A stretch of 64,000 bases of DNA from Rhizobium phaseoli (GTDB taxonomy: Bacteria; Pseudomonadota; Alphaproteobacteria; Rhizobiales; Rhizobiaceae): positions 124,001-188,000 of the forward strand of contig NZ_WUFT01000008.1 of assembly GCF_010668805.1 (NCBI RefSeq), read 5' to 3'. Position 1 is the first letter of the stretch; each line of letters starts with the position of its first letter. Shown piece after piece: positions 1 to 9,070 of this stretch. The translations under genes and the position numbers were made by a program. The notes beneath the pieces are model-generated. The model saw only the letters and a list, made by a program, of their open reading frames with translations. It was not told the origin of the DNA and made no database searches.

Positions 1-95
1 GGATGCGAAATACCGACGCTTTTGGGCACGGCCGCCGTCAAAGCGCGTCGCGATCTTTCAGATTCGCTCCTTGCGCTTTGGGCCATTATTTTCTC

Positions 96-139
96 GCATG
101 TCGTTACCGCAAAACCGCTGCACACTTTGCGCGACATGC
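96..139. repeat. Short palindromic repeat just downstream of the hemolysin-III gene
   Basis: The outer arms GCATGTCG and CGACATGC are inverted. The middle carries AAAACCGC followed by CACACTTT, a core that recurs elsewhere in the window (26220, 30389, 32668) with different outer arms. It ends two bases before the stop codon of the minus-strand gene, so it could act as a 3' end structure for that transcript. Bases 1-95 show nothing else I can support. Confidence 0.6.
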
Positions 140-140
140 T

Positions 141-809
141 TTAAAGCCCAGGCCCCGGCAGGCTGAAACAGGTGAAGACGGCCGAATAATGCACCGCCGC
201 GGCGGTGACGACGAAACCGTGCCAGATGGCGTTCTGGAAGCGCAGCTTCTCCCAGACATGGAAGATGACGCCGAGCGAATAGATGACCCCGCCGATGACG
301 ATCAGCAGCATCGAGGCGGAGGGAATGCGCGCGGCGACAGGCCCGGCCACCAGCACGCCGCTCCAGCCCATGGCGAGATAAAGCAGGATAGCAACGCGGT
401 CGTAACGGCCGGGAAAGACACATTTCAGGATAATGCCGGCGGCAGCGAACAGCCAGATCGCGACCAGCATGATGAGGAGCAGCGGGTCGTCGGCGCCGCG
501 TTCGAGAAAGGGCGTGTAGGTGGCGGCGATCAACAGGAAGATCGCCGAATGATCGAAGCGGCGCAAGTACCATTTGGTGCGCGAGACCGGCCAGGCGTTG
601 TAGGAAAAGGAAATGGCCAGCGTCAACACCAGCCCGACGCCATAGATCCAGGCGGCGGCGAGCGCACCGTAGGAGCTCCAGAGCGTGGCGTAGACGATCA
701 GCACGGTGGCCCCGATCAGCGCCAGTACGAGACCGACGCCATGGACGATGCCATCGGCGATCAGCTCGTATCTGTCATAAGCCCAGCGAATGCCGTTGAA
801 TTCGGCCAT
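141..809 (-). CDS. Hemolysin III (HlyIII/YqfA) family membrane protein
   Basis: A 222-residue, very hydrophobic protein with about seven membrane segments. It shows the HlyIII/PAQR-type layout: an N-terminal segment with DGIVHGVG, a central SYNAWP motif followed by RRFDHSAIFLLIAATYTP, and a C-terminal HVWEKLRFQNAIWHGFV block. The conserved Asp and His residues of the FDHS and WH motifs are metal ligands in this superfamily. I start at ATG 809 because the upstream in-frame TTG at 818 lacks support. It is an inner-membrane protein; the family name is historical and haemolysis is not implied. It stands alone, downstream of the universal stress gene on the same strand. Confidence 0.85.
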   Translation of the reverse strand: MAEFNGIRWAYDRYELIADGIVHGVGLVLALIGATVLIVYATLWSSYGALAAAWIYGVGLVLTLAISFSYNAWPVSRTKWYLRRFDHSAIFLLIAATYTPFLERGADDPLLLIMLVAIWLFAAAGIILKCVFPGRYDRVAILLYLAMGWSGVLVAGPVAARIPSASMLLIVIGGVIYSLGVIFHVWEKLRFQNAIWHGFVVTAAAVHYSAVFTCFSLPGPGL

Positions 810-936
810 GCCCGCCAATCCGTTTCAGACCCCGATTGCAATCGTCGCATCGAACCGACGGGCGCGCAACTGCGGCAAAGCGCACGGTCGGTAAATCTTC
901 GTGACAGGCTGATGGAGGGCGGAGCAGCTGCGCACA

Positions 937-1356
937 TCAAACCTTCTGCCGGTCGACCAGCACCGAGCATTTGGCGTGGCGCACGACCCGGTCGGCAGTG
1001 GCGCCGATAAAGTAATTAGAAAAGTCCGGAACATGCGAAGCGACGATGATGAGGTCGGCTCCGTGGTTTTCGGCGGTCGAAATGATCACTTTGGCTGGTG
1101 GGCCGTTGCGGATCTCGACGGTTGCCGCAATCCCGGTTGCGGCGATCAGCGCCTTCAGCTGGTCGCGGCTGTCCTGCATGGCGTCCTCGACCATATTGGC
1201 CGGCAGTTCGATCGCCACATAGGTCGGCACATCTTCGATGACGTTGAGTGCGACGATCTCGCCGCCGTCGTCGAGTAGGGATGCGGCCTTGCGGAGGATT
1301 TTCTCTCCCTTTTCGATGCCGCCGAGCGCGATCGCAACGATGATCTTTCTGTACAT
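937..1356 (-). CDS. Universal stress protein (UspA family)
   Basis: 139 residues. It begins MYRKIIVAIALGG, the usual first beta strand of a single-domain Usp. Its end has the nucleotide-binding pattern GADLIIVASHVPDFSNYFIGATADRVVRHAKCSVLVD, in which the G-x2-G-x9-G-S/T signature is degraded (FIGATADRVVRHAKCS). The start at 1356 has a GGAGGGA Shine-Dalgarno at good spacing, so the longer open frame to 1425 is not used. Cytoplasmic; such proteins bind ATP or act as stress chaperones. Partner genes are not evident. Confidence 0.88.
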   Translation of the reverse strand: MYRKIIVAIALGGIEKGEKILRKAASLLDDGGEIVALNVIEDVPTYVAIELPANMVEDAMQDSRDQLKALIAATGIAATVEIRNGPPAKVIISTAENHGADLIIVASHVPDFSNYFIGATADRVVRHAKCSVLVDRQKV

Positions 1357-1542
1357 GGCTTCCCTCCATGACTGAGCTTCATAAGCTCTCTCTAAAGAAG
1401 ATATGGACGCTTTGAGCGCGATCAAGTGGATGTCATCGTCAACACCTGCTCAACGCTTCATCGTCAAAAACGGATCTTCTGTGAACAATCGCAATACGCC
1501 ATATAGGGGTTGGCTACGGCAGCCCAGAAGAGGCAGAGACGG

Positions 1543-1629
1543 ATGAATCGACGAAACTTTCTCGGCCTTGCCGCGGGCGGCACATTCGCCGCCACCGCCG
1601 GCACGCCGTCCATTTCACAGGCCAGATAA
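1543..1629 (+). other. Orphan 28-codon Tat signal peptide ORF, in frame with the next gene
   Basis: The ORF starts MNRRNFLGLAAGGTFAAT, a textbook twin-arginine leader (RR-x-F-L plus a hydrophobic Ala/Gly stretch). It ends at TAA 1627-1629 just after ISQAR. The stop is followed by ten sense codons in the same frame that run into the ATG of the VOC gene at 1660. So either a single stop codon separates an ancestral Tat-exported form from its mature domain, or this is a separately translated leader. The VOC gene has its own AGGAGAA ribosome site, so it is expressible without the leader. The gap 1357-1542 holds nothing else visible. Confidence 0.5.
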
Positions 1630-1659
1630 GCGGCCAGATCAGGGGCAGGAGAACAATCC

Positions 1660-2520
1660 ATGACGACCGAAACTTCCTATGCGCTGACACGACCCGCCTA
1701 TGTCGACCAGTCGCATCTCGTGGTGACCGACCTCGCTGTCGTTTCCGGCTTCTATCAATCGATGCTCGGCCTGAAGGTCATCGAGAAGACGGCGAGCGGG
1801 CAAGTGCTGGGTGTCGGCGATCTGCCGCTGCTGACGCTGACGACCGCCAAGGACGCGGCGATCGCGCCGCGCAATGCCGCCGGCCTTTTTCACACAGCCT
1901 TCCTGATGCCCGACCGGGCGGAACTCGCACGCTGGCTGCGCCATGCCGCCAACAACAACGTCGTGCTCGACGGCGCCTCGGACCATCTCGTCAGCGAGGC
2001 AATCTATCTGTCCGACCCCGAAGGCAACGGCATCGAAATCTATGCCGACCGGCCGCACGAACGATGGAAGTTCGATCAGGATGGCATGGTCGACATGGCA
2101 ACGCTGCGGCTCGACCTGCAGGCGCTTTATGACAGCGCGCCCGACGGGGACTGGAGCGGCATGGCTGTGGGAACGGCGATCGGCCACTTGCACCTGCAGG
2201 TCGGCGACATCCCTCGGGCCGACGCCTTTTATCGCGATGTCCTCGGCCTCAAGCTGATGGCGAGCCGACCCGGCGCAAGTTTCTTTGCGACCGGCGGCTA
2301 CCATCATCACATCGCCGCCAATATCTGGAACAGCCGGGGTGCTGTCGCACGCGCCGACAATATGACCGGACTTTCGGACTACAAGGTCCGTTTCAACGAC
2401 AAGGCGACGCTGGATGCGGCGATCTCCAAGCTAGATACACTTGAGATCAACAGCGAGAAGCGCGACGGCGGCGTGTTTCTCAGGGACCCGTGGGGGATCG
2501 GCCTGACGCTTTCGGTTTAA
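1660..2520 (+). CDS. VOC family protein, catechol-2,3-dioxygenase (CatE)-like
   Basis: 286 residues with two vicinal-oxygen-chelate modules: about 14-130 (LVVTDLAVVSGFYQSMLGL to EGNGIEIYADRP) and about 165-286 (GHLHLQVGDIPRADAFYRDVLGL to PWGIGLTLSV). The putative metal ligands are the His of the first strand in each module and the Glu of NGIEIY. Motifs such as LFHTAFLMP and GASDHLVSEAIYLSDPEGN match the Bacillus CatE/YfiE-type extradiol dioxygenases. Cytoplasmic as annotated, but an in-frame Tat leader lies just upstream behind a stop codon. The substrate is not determinable from sequence. Confidence 0.85.
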   Translation: MTTETSYALTRPAYVDQSHLVVTDLAVVSGFYQSMLGLKVIEKTASGQVLGVGDLPLLTLTTAKDAAIAPRNAAGLFHTAFLMPDRAELARWLRHAANNNVVLDGASDHLVSEAIYLSDPEGNGIEIYADRPHERWKFDQDGMVDMATLRLDLQALYDSAPDGDWSGMAVGTAIGHLHLQVGDIPRADAFYRDVLGLKLMASRPGASFFATGGYHHHIAANIWNSRGAVARADNMTGLSDYKVRFNDKATLDAAISKLDTLEINSEKRDGGVFLRDPWGIGLTLSV

Positions 2521-2671
2521 TATCCGAGGCGCGGATGAGGCCGAAAAGGCCGAGAACATTCGCGCCATGCGGGCAGAATCATGCGGATGAAGAGGTGCCG
2601 CGATCGGTTTTCCGGATCGCCCTACCCCCCACGGAACCGGAACCGCATCGGCGCGTTTCCGTGACGAAGCA

Positions 2672-3862
2672 ATGGGGCTTCGGGGACCTCACCGCATGGG
2701 AATCGCCACTGGCATCCGCAAACAGGCAAAGAAGATCGCGATCGGCGAACGCCGCACCAGCGCCTGGGCGCAGACGCTGAAGGAGGCAGCCGAAGAGCTG
2801 CCACCGCCACCGCTGCACCGGCTGGAAAAGGACGGTCTCGATATCAGCATGGCCTGGGCGATCATCGGCATCTTCGGCATTCTCGGCCTTGCCGCCGTGT
2901 ATATGATGTCGCTTATCCTCATCCCGATCACGCTTGCCGTCGTCGTCGGCATGATCCTTGGCATGGCCGCGGAAAAACTCAGCAAGATGGGCGTGCCGCG
3001 CCTTGCCAACGCCTTCATACTGTCAAGCAGCGTGGCGCTGGTGATCTTCCTGGTGATCAACTCGCTCGCGGGGCCGCTGATAACGTTTGCCAATGAGGGG
3101 CCGGCCTTTGCCGAGCGGACCATAGACCGCGTCATGCCTTATCTCGAGCGCATCGAATGGCTGCATATCACCCCCGCAACATTCGAAAGCGGGCCGATGT
3201 CGATCGGTGCGCTGCTCGAAAATACCGGCAACGTGCTGCACGTGGTGACAACCAGCCTGACGCCGGCTGTCGTGCAGGGAATGATCTTCTTTGCGGCGCT
3301 GCTGCTCTTCCTTGCCAGCCGGGTCAACCTGCGCAAGACGATCATCATGACCTTCCGCACCCGCACGCAACGCCTGGCGGCAATCCGTGTCATCAATGCC
3401 GTCGAGCAGGTGCTCGGTTTCTATTTCGCCACAGCCTCACTGATCTATATCGGCCTCGGCGTCGTCATGACCGTTATCGCCTATGCAGGCGGGCTGGCGG
3501 CGCCAGTGCTCTGGGGCTTCTTCGCCTTCCTGTCGAGTTTCATTCCCTATCTCGGCATCACCATGATGACGCTCGCCGTCGCCATCGCCGGCATTCTCAC
3601 CCATGATGACCTCGTCATCGGCCTGATCCCGGCCGCAGCCTTCTTTACCGTGCATCTTCTCATGGAAAACCTGATCTTCCCGGCGGTAATGGGACGGCGG
3701 CTGGAAATCAATCCCTTCGTCGTCTTCCTCGCCATCCTGTTCTGGACGTGGATGTGGGGCGCCGTCGGCGCTATGCTGGCGCTGCCGCTCTCGCTGATCG
3801 TCATCACGATCATCGAGGAATTGCTGATCGAGGAAAAGCCGCAGCCGCAATTGCCGAAATGA
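2672..3862 (+). CDS. AI-2E family transporter (PerM/YdiK-like permease)
   Basis: 396 residues, with about eight membrane segments after a ~60-residue hydrophilic N-terminus. The C-terminal half has the family hallmarks: GFFAFLSSFIPYLGI, the HLLMENLIFPAVMGRRLEINPFVVFLAI block and a final WGAVGAMLALPLSLI helix. These are uncharacterised or ion/signal-exporting permeases of the inner membrane. The start is uncertain: ATG 2696 has a GGGGA site at good spacing and could replace 2672. It is followed 18 bases later by the FAD oxidoreductase, so the two may be cotranscribed. Confidence 0.87.
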   Translation: MGLRGPHRMGIATGIRKQAKKIAIGERRTSAWAQTLKEAAEELPPPPLHRLEKDGLDISMAWAIIGIFGILGLAAVYMMSLILIPITLAVVVGMILGMAAEKLSKMGVPRLANAFILSSSVALVIFLVINSLAGPLITFANEGPAFAERTIDRVMPYLERIEWLHITPATFESGPMSIGALLENTGNVLHVVTTSLTPAVVQGMIFFAALLLFLASRVNLRKTIIMTFRTRTQRLAAIRVINAVEQVLGFYFATASLIYIGLGVVMTVIAYAGGLAAPVLWGFFAFLSSFIPYLGITMMTLAVAIAGILTHDDLVIGLIPAAAFFTVHLLMENLIFPAVMGRRLEINPFVVFLAILFWTWMWGAVGAMLALPLSLIVITIIEELLIEEKPQPQLPK

Positions 3863-3880
3863 TCAACCGGGGAGACATGC

Positions 3881-5173
3881 GTGGCCTCTGATCTCGATCT
3901 CAACGAATCCGATCACGACCAGATGGTCAGCGGCCGCTCTCTTTGGGGAAAAAGCGGTGTACGGCCGGAATGGCGGCCGATCGAGCAGAGCCTGTCCACC
4001 GACGTCGCCGTAATCGGCGGCGGCGTCACCGGCGCGTTGGTCGGCGAACATCTGACGGCACGCGGTTTTTCCGTTGTTATCATCGACCGGGAGGAGCCCG
4101 GTTTCGGCAGCACCGCGGCGAGCACGGCGATGCTGCAATGGGAAATCGACAGCACACTTACCGAGCTTGAGGACTATTACGGCTTCGAACGCGCAGCCGG
4201 CATCTACCGCCGCAGCGGTGCTGCGGTCGCCGGCCTTTCCAAGCTGATCGCCGCGAACGGGATTGCCTGCGGCTTCCGGCCGCGCAACACCCTCTATCTC
4301 GCCGCCAACCAGGAAGGCGCGCGCGAGCTTCTGGAGGAGCGCCAGCTTCGCCGCCGGGCCGGCCTGCCCGGCGTCTATCTCGAACATCCAGATCTCTTCA
4401 CGCAATTTGAGCTCGACCGGGATGGGGCAATCTATTCGCCGGGTTCGGCGGAGTGCGACCCGCTGCTTTTGACCTGGGCATTGATCGAGATGTCCGTCCG
4501 GCGCGGCGCGCGGCTGGTCAATGCTTCCGTCACTGCGCTTCACAGCGAAGGCGATCGGGTCACGGCAGAGACGGACGGAGGCCACGTCATCGAGGCGCGG
4601 CATGCCGTGCTTGCGACGGGCTATTCGATGCCGGGCCTCGACATGCCGAAGCTGCACCGCACCAGTTCGAGCTGGGCGCTCGCCACCGTAGCCCAGGACC
4701 CGGCAAATTTCTGGCGCGACAGGGCGCTGATCTGGGAGGACAGCCACCCCTATCTCTACATGCGCACGACCGAGGACAATCGCATCGTCGCCGGCGGCGA
4801 GGATGACGGCACGACCGATCCCGAAGCCCGCGACCGCCAACTGCCGGCAAAGATCATGGCAATTCGCGAGAAGATAAAGCGGCTATGGCCGAAAGCCGAT
4901 ACGCGGGTGGAACACGCCTGGTGCGGAACCTTCGGCGAAACGGCCGACGGCCTGCCGCTGATCGGCCCGGTGCCCGGCATGCCGCATGTGCTCGCCGCCT
5001 ACGGCTATGGCGGCAATGGCATCACCTTTTCCTATCTCGCAGCCCAGATGATCGGCGCCATGCTCGCCGGCATGCATCGCGACTGGTTCGAGGATTTCGC
5101 GCTCGACAGGGATGGGCCGGGGCTGCGGCGGTTTGGAGAGGATAGGTTTCGGGCTGGGGATGAGTTGCGGTAG
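3881..5173 (+). CDS. FAD-dependent oxidoreductase (DAO family, glycine/D-amino-acid oxidase-like)
   Basis: 430 residues. Residues 41-70 form a dinucleotide-binding beta-alpha-beta unit (VAVIGGGVTG, then Asp of IIDRE). The C-terminal FAD/substrate part includes WCGTFGETADGLPLIGPVPG and YGYGGNGITFSYLAA, typical of the DAO/OrdL group acting on secondary or tertiary amines. The start is GTG 3881 with GGGGAG six bases upstream; the nearby ATG at 3876 is out of frame. No Rieske domain is present. The substrate is unknown. Confidence 0.85.
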   Translation: MASDLDLNESDHDQMVSGRSLWGKSGVRPEWRPIEQSLSTDVAVIGGGVTGALVGEHLTARGFSVVIIDREEPGFGSTAASTAMLQWEIDSTLTELEDYYGFERAAGIYRRSGAAVAGLSKLIAANGIACGFRPRNTLYLAANQEGARELLEERQLRRRAGLPGVYLEHPDLFTQFELDRDGAIYSPGSAECDPLLLTWALIEMSVRRGARLVNASVTALHSEGDRVTAETDGGHVIEARHAVLATGYSMPGLDMPKLHRTSSSWALATVAQDPANFWRDRALIWEDSHPYLYMRTTEDNRIVAGGEDDGTTDPEARDRQLPAKIMAIREKIKRLWPKADTRVEHAWCGTFGETADGLPLIGPVPGMPHVLAAYGYGGNGITFSYLAAQMIGAMLAGMHRDWFEDFALDRDGPGLRRFGEDRFRAGDELR

Positions 5174-5193
5174 AGGCTTGGGATTGACTGTTG

Positions 5194-5387
5194 TGCCGTG
5201 GTAGCCCCCCTCTGCCCTGCCGGGCATCTCCCCCACAGGTGGGGAGATCACAAGTAGCCCGAACTTCGCACCCGTTTACCGTTCCAGCCGGCTGCAACGA
5301 TAGTTGTTTGGGGAAACCAATGCGCCCAGCCAATCTCCCCACCTGTGGGGGAGATGCCCGGCAGGGCAGAGGGGGGCAGCCACGGCA
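5194..5387. repeat. MITE-like element, copy 1 (inverted relative to the copy at 9071)
   Basis: Terminal arms of about 55 bp are inverted repeats with only two visible differences (left arm 5194-5248, right arm ending 5387). They include TGCCCTGCCGGGCATCTCCC and its complement. The ~85-bp interior is not palindromic but matches, as reverse complement, the interior of the element at 9071-9263. That makes the pair two copies of one element rather than two chance hairpins. It has no coding capacity. It sits between a plus-strand and a minus-strand gene and may also act as a bidirectional 3' end. Confidence 0.8.
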
Positions 5388-5404
5388 TGCCCTTAGCTTA
5401 AAAG

Positions 5405-6202
5405 CTACTCCGTCGTTTTGTCGTCACCCATATCCTCGACGTCCTCCAGACGAACGAATTCCGTGCCCTTGGCTTTCAGGTCGACCAGCGCCTTCGCCAC
5501 CCCCTCGCCCGCCGCATGGGTCGGCTGGTTGACGTGGGAGATGACGACATCGCCGTCTTTGGCCGAGGCGATGCGCTTTTCGGTAATCGCAGCCCCGAGC
5601 AGCGAACCACCGTCGCCGTTTACCGAATAACCGGCGATGCGATAGCCCATGGCGCGGATCTGGCCGATGGCGGAAAGGTCGTATTTGGCGGTCGAGCCGC
5701 GGAACCAGCGCGGCGCCGGAATGCCGGTCGCGACCATGGCGGCAGCGCCGCCTTCGACCTCCCGCCTTACCGCCTGCGGCGAGCCGGCCGAGGCGATACC
5801 ATAGATCAGCGTCGGCGTGTCGACGGCTGGGATATGGTTCTCTCCGTGATTTTCGAGTTCGAAGAGATCGGGGTTCTGCAGGAAGACGGCAACCGCTGCA
5901 GGGTTATGTTTCAGCCAACGGGCAGTGACGAAGATCGTCACCGGGATGCGTTCGCGCACCAGGGTCGACAGGATACGCTCGTCCGCCTGCCCCATGCAGG
6001 CATCGAAGGTCAGCGCAATGCGGGCATGGCCGGCAGCGTTGGAGCGAGCGATATGCAGATGCGGCTCGACGAGCTTTACTTCAGGCGCTCTCGGGGCCGG
6101 GCTGACGGCGGCCGAGGCGGGCAGCGCTGACGACAGCGCGTCCGCCAATACGGGAGCAATGGTGCTCAGCAGGAACGCCGAAGCGGGCAGGATGCGGTTC
6201 AT
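5405..6202 (-). CDS. Exported polysaccharide deacetylase (NodB-homology) family protein
   Basis: 265 residues with a Sec-type signal peptide (about 1-20, ending VLA) and a NodB-homology domain from about 60. Visible motifs: TFDAC (65-69, catalytic base and metal Asp region), HGENH (119-123, metal-binding His pair), RWFRGSTAKYD (motif 3) and DVVISH (motif 5). The TFDAC variant without the second Asp of TFDD places it in the divergent YadE/PgaB-like branch. It probably removes acetyl groups from cell-wall or exopolysaccharide glycans in the periplasm. A MITE-like element lies just beyond its stop. Confidence 0.85.
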   Translation of the reverse strand: MNRILPASAFLLSTIAPVLADALSSALPASAAVSPAPRAPEVKLVEPHLHIARSNAAGHARIALTFDACMGQADERILSTLVRERIPVTIFVTARWLKHNPAAVAVFLQNPDLFELENHGENHIPAVDTPTLIYGIASAGSPQAVRREVEGGAAAMVATGIPAPRWFRGSTAKYDLSAIGQIRAMGYRIAGYSVNGDGGSLLGAAITEKRIASAKDGDVVISHVNQPTHAAGEGVAKALVDLKAKGTEFVRLEDVEDMGDDKTTE

Positions 6203-6303
6203 ATGAGGCTTCTACAAGTCGGTTTCGACAGATTTAGCGGATGCTTTTGCATGGCGCCATGTGGCCGGATGTCACCGCCGCCGCCCGAACAAAGCCAAGG
6301 GCA

Positions 6304-6693
6304 TCAATCGTAGAGATAATACTTGTCCCACTTCTCGCGCGGCACCTTGTCGCCAATCTGGTAGTCGAGTTCGCGCACATTGATATGCTGCGGGCCGGTG
6401 ATGCAATTGTACGAGAGATGATACCAATCGCCCTTGCTGCGGAAGACCGCGCCCGGGGCCTGCAGCGAATTGTCGCCGGGGATCGGGTCCTTGAAGGTAT
6501 AGGCGATCACCTTGTCGGGCTTGAAACCGGCGCTTTCCTGGTTGATGCGGCTCATCGCCTCGGTGTCGCAGCTCTGTTCCAGACGGGTCGAGGGATCGAG
6601 TTTTTCAAGTTGCTTCTTGATGGCGGGATCGACGGCAAAGGCAGGGGCAGCAAGGCTGACGAGGGATACAAACAGGAGCAGACGTTTCGGCAT
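6304..6693 (-). CDS. DUF930 domain-containing exported protein
   Basis: 129 residues. The N-terminal signal peptide (MPKRLLLFVSLVSLAAPAFA) is followed by the DUF930 pattern: KQLEKLDPSTRLEQSCDTEAM, VIAYTF and GDWYHLSYNC. Two cysteines (in QSCD and YNC) could form a disulfide. ATG 6693 is chosen because it gives a clean signal peptide; the open frame continues upstream only by chance. Periplasmic and of unknown function. It is transcribed toward the deacetylase gene and may share a transcript with it. Confidence 0.85.
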   Translation of the reverse strand: MPKRLLLFVSLVSLAAPAFAVDPAIKKQLEKLDPSTRLEQSCDTEAMSRINQESAGFKPDKVIAYTFKDPIPGDNSLQAPGAVFRSKGDWYHLSYNCITGPQHINVRELDYQIGDKVPREKWDKYYLYD

Positions 6694-6945
6694 TGCGGAG
6701 AAATCCCTTGCTGTTGTCCATTCTTCACCCTGCCGCAGGCAGCTTGCCGGAGGCTTGGCGCGTGCAATTTTCGCTCTGTGATAGCGGACATTCTTAAATA
6801 TTGTGGTGACATCAAGGCAAGGCGGGCAAAGCCGCCTCCTTGCTTGTGGAAGGCCGCCCGCATCCTTGGCGCAGCTTTGACGCTTGATCCGGGACCGGGG
6901 CGCCTCTATCTCTTGCCAACCCGACATTCCCACCGGAGCCATTCC

Positions 6946-9054
6946 TTGTCCGTTTTCAAAAACCTGCCGACACCGCCTGCCGCACCGAAGAAGCCGATCT
7001 CCGATACGCGCCACGGCATCACCCGCACGGACGACTATGCCTGGCTGCGCGCCGACAACTGGCAGGCAATGTTCAAGGATCCGTCGATCCTCGATCCTGA
7101 CATCCGCCGGCATCTCGAAGCCGAAAACGCCTATATGGATGCGGCGATGGAAGACACCAAGGCGCTGCAGAAGGTGCTGTTTTCCGAGATGCGCGGCCGC
7201 ATCAAGGAAGACGACAGCTCGGTGCCGATGAAGGACGGCGCCTATGCCTATGGCACGTTTTATGTCACGGGCGGCGAACAGCCGCGTTTTTTCCGCATCG
7301 CCCGCGACGGCAACGTCGCCGACGAGACGATCCGCACCGTGCTGCTCGACGGCGACAAGGAGGCGTCAGGCAAGGCCTATTTCCGCCTCGGCGGTCTCGA
7401 CCATTCGAGCGACCATAGCCGCGGCATCTGGGGCTATGACGACAAGGGCTCGGAATTCTTTACGCTGAAGGTGCGCGACCTTTCGACCGGGCAAGACCTC
7501 GAAGACCGGATCGAGAATACCGGCGGTGGTGGCGTCTGGGCGCCCGACGGCAAGAGCTTCTTCTATTCGGCGCTCGACGAGAACCACCGGCCTTCGAAGG
7601 TGTTCCACCATATTCTCGGCCAGCCGCAATCGGCAGACCGGCTGGTCTACGAGGAAGCCGATGCCGGCTTCTTCATGGGCGTCGGCGGCTCGCTGCTCGA
7701 CGACTTCATCTATATCGACATTCACGACCACGAGACCAGCGAATATCGGCTGCTGTCGACCAAGAATCTGACCGCCGAGCCGAAGCTGGTGGCGGCGCGC
7801 GAGGACGGCATCGAATATTCGCTGACCGAGGGCGGCGAGGTCTTTTACATCCTGACCAATGACGGCGGCGCCAAGGACTTCAAGATCATGCAGGCGCCGG
7901 CGGACAATCCGGTCAAGGAAAACTGGCGCGAAGTCGTCGCCCACAAGCCCGGCACCCTCATCATCAGCCACATGGCCTATGCCCGCCATCTCCTCTGGCT
8001 GGAGCGCAAGGACGGGCTGCCGCAGATCATGATCCGCGACCGGAGGACCGGCGAGGAACATGCGATCGCCTTTGCCGAGGAAGCCTATTCGCTCGGGCTT
8101 TCAGGTGCTGCGGAATACGACTCGGATGTCATCCGTTTTTCCTATTCGTCGATGACGACGCCGTCGCAGCTCTACGATTACAACATGGTGACGCGCGAGC
8201 GCACGCTCTTGAAGACGCAGGAGGTACCGTCGGGTCACAATCCCGACGATTATATCACCCGCCGTGTCTTTGCGCCGGCATGGGACGGCGAGACTGTGCC
8301 GGTCACCCTGCTCTATCGCAGGGATACCCCGCTCGACGGCACAGCACCCTGCCTGCTCTACGGCTACGGCGCCTACGGCATCACCATCCCGGCCGGTTTC
8401 AACACCAACTGCCTGTCGCTCGCCGACCGCGGCTTCGTCTATGCCATCGCCCATATCCGCGGCGGCAAGGACAAGGGATTTTCCTGGTACGAAGACGGCA
8501 AGATGGACAAGAAGACGAATACCTTCAAGGACTTCGTCGCTGCTGCCGATTATCTGAATCAACAGAAGTTCACCTCTTATGCGAAGATCATCGCCGAGGG
8601 CGGCTCTGCCGGCGGCATGCTGATGGGCGCGGTTGCCAACATGGCGCCGGAGAAGTTTGCCGGCATCATCGCCGCCGTTCCCTTCGTCGACGTGCTCAAC
8701 ACGATGCTCGACGATAGTTTGCCGCTCACCCCGCCGGAATGGCCGGAATGGGGCAACCCGATCGACAGCCGGGAAGAATACGAGCAGATCGCCTCATACT
8801 CGCCCTACGACAATGTCGGCGCCAAAGCCTACCCGCCGATCCTGGCGCTCGGCGGCCTGACTGATCCGCGCGTGACTTATTGGGAACCGGCCAAGTGGGT
8901 GGCGAAGCTGCGCGAGGAGACGACGGGCGCGGCACCGATCCTGCTCAAGACCAACATGGACGCCGGCCACGGCGGCGCGTCGGGGCGGTTTCAGCGGCTT
9001 GAGGAGATTGCGTTCGAGTATGCATTTGCGATCAAGGTGGCCGGGAAGATGTGA
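6946..9054 (+). CDS. ptrB: S9 family serine peptidase, oligopeptidase B
   Basis: 702 residues from TTG 6946, which has GGAG eight bases upstream; the long open frame from 6241 is non-coding before this point. An N-terminal beta-propeller precedes the alpha/beta-hydrolase domain. The nucleophile is Ser554 in GGSAGG, the acid lies in GGLTDPRV, and the catalytic His is in DAGHGG. CLLYGYGAYG precedes the domain, as in oligopeptidase B. It cleaves short peptides, typically after basic residues, in the cytoplasm. No signal peptide. Another prolyl-oligopeptidase subtype is possible, but these motifs favour PtrB. Confidence 0.87.
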   Translation: MSVFKNLPTPPAAPKKPISDTRHGITRTDDYAWLRADNWQAMFKDPSILDPDIRRHLEAENAYMDAAMEDTKALQKVLFSEMRGRIKEDDSSVPMKDGAYAYGTFYVTGGEQPRFFRIARDGNVADETIRTVLLDGDKEASGKAYFRLGGLDHSSDHSRGIWGYDDKGSEFFTLKVRDLSTGQDLEDRIENTGGGGVWAPDGKSFFYSALDENHRPSKVFHHILGQPQSADRLVYEEADAGFFMGVGGSLLDDFIYIDIHDHETSEYRLLSTKNLTAEPKLVAAREDGIEYSLTEGGEVFYILTNDGGAKDFKIMQAPADNPVKENWREVVAHKPGTLIISHMAYARHLLWLERKDGLPQIMIRDRRTGEEHAIAFAEEAYSLGLSGAAEYDSDVIRFSYSSMTTPSQLYDYNMVTRERTLLKTQEVPSGHNPDDYITRRVFAPAWDGETVPVTLLYRRDTPLDGTAPCLLYGYGAYGITIPAGFNTNCLSLADRGFVYAIAHIRGGKDKGFSWYEDGKMDKKTNTFKDFVAAADYLNQQKFTSYAKIIAEGGSAGGMLMGAVANMAPEKFAGIIAAVPFVDVLNTMLDDSLPLTPPEWPEWGNPIDSREEYEQIASYSPYDNVGAKAYPPILALGGLTDPRVTYWEPAKWVAKLREETTGAAPILLKTNMDAGHGGASGRFQRLEEIAFEYAFAIKVAGKM

Positions 9055-9070
9055 AATCTTTGAGGGGTGT

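Noticed and set aside
3-1010. 335-residue plus-strand frame over the hemolysin-III gene
   Set aside because: Antisense shadow spanning two real minus-strand genes.
6241-6945. N-terminal extension of oligopeptidase B
   Set aside because: It overlaps the DUF930 gene on the other strand and lacks protein-like composition; TTG 6946 with GGAG is a good start.
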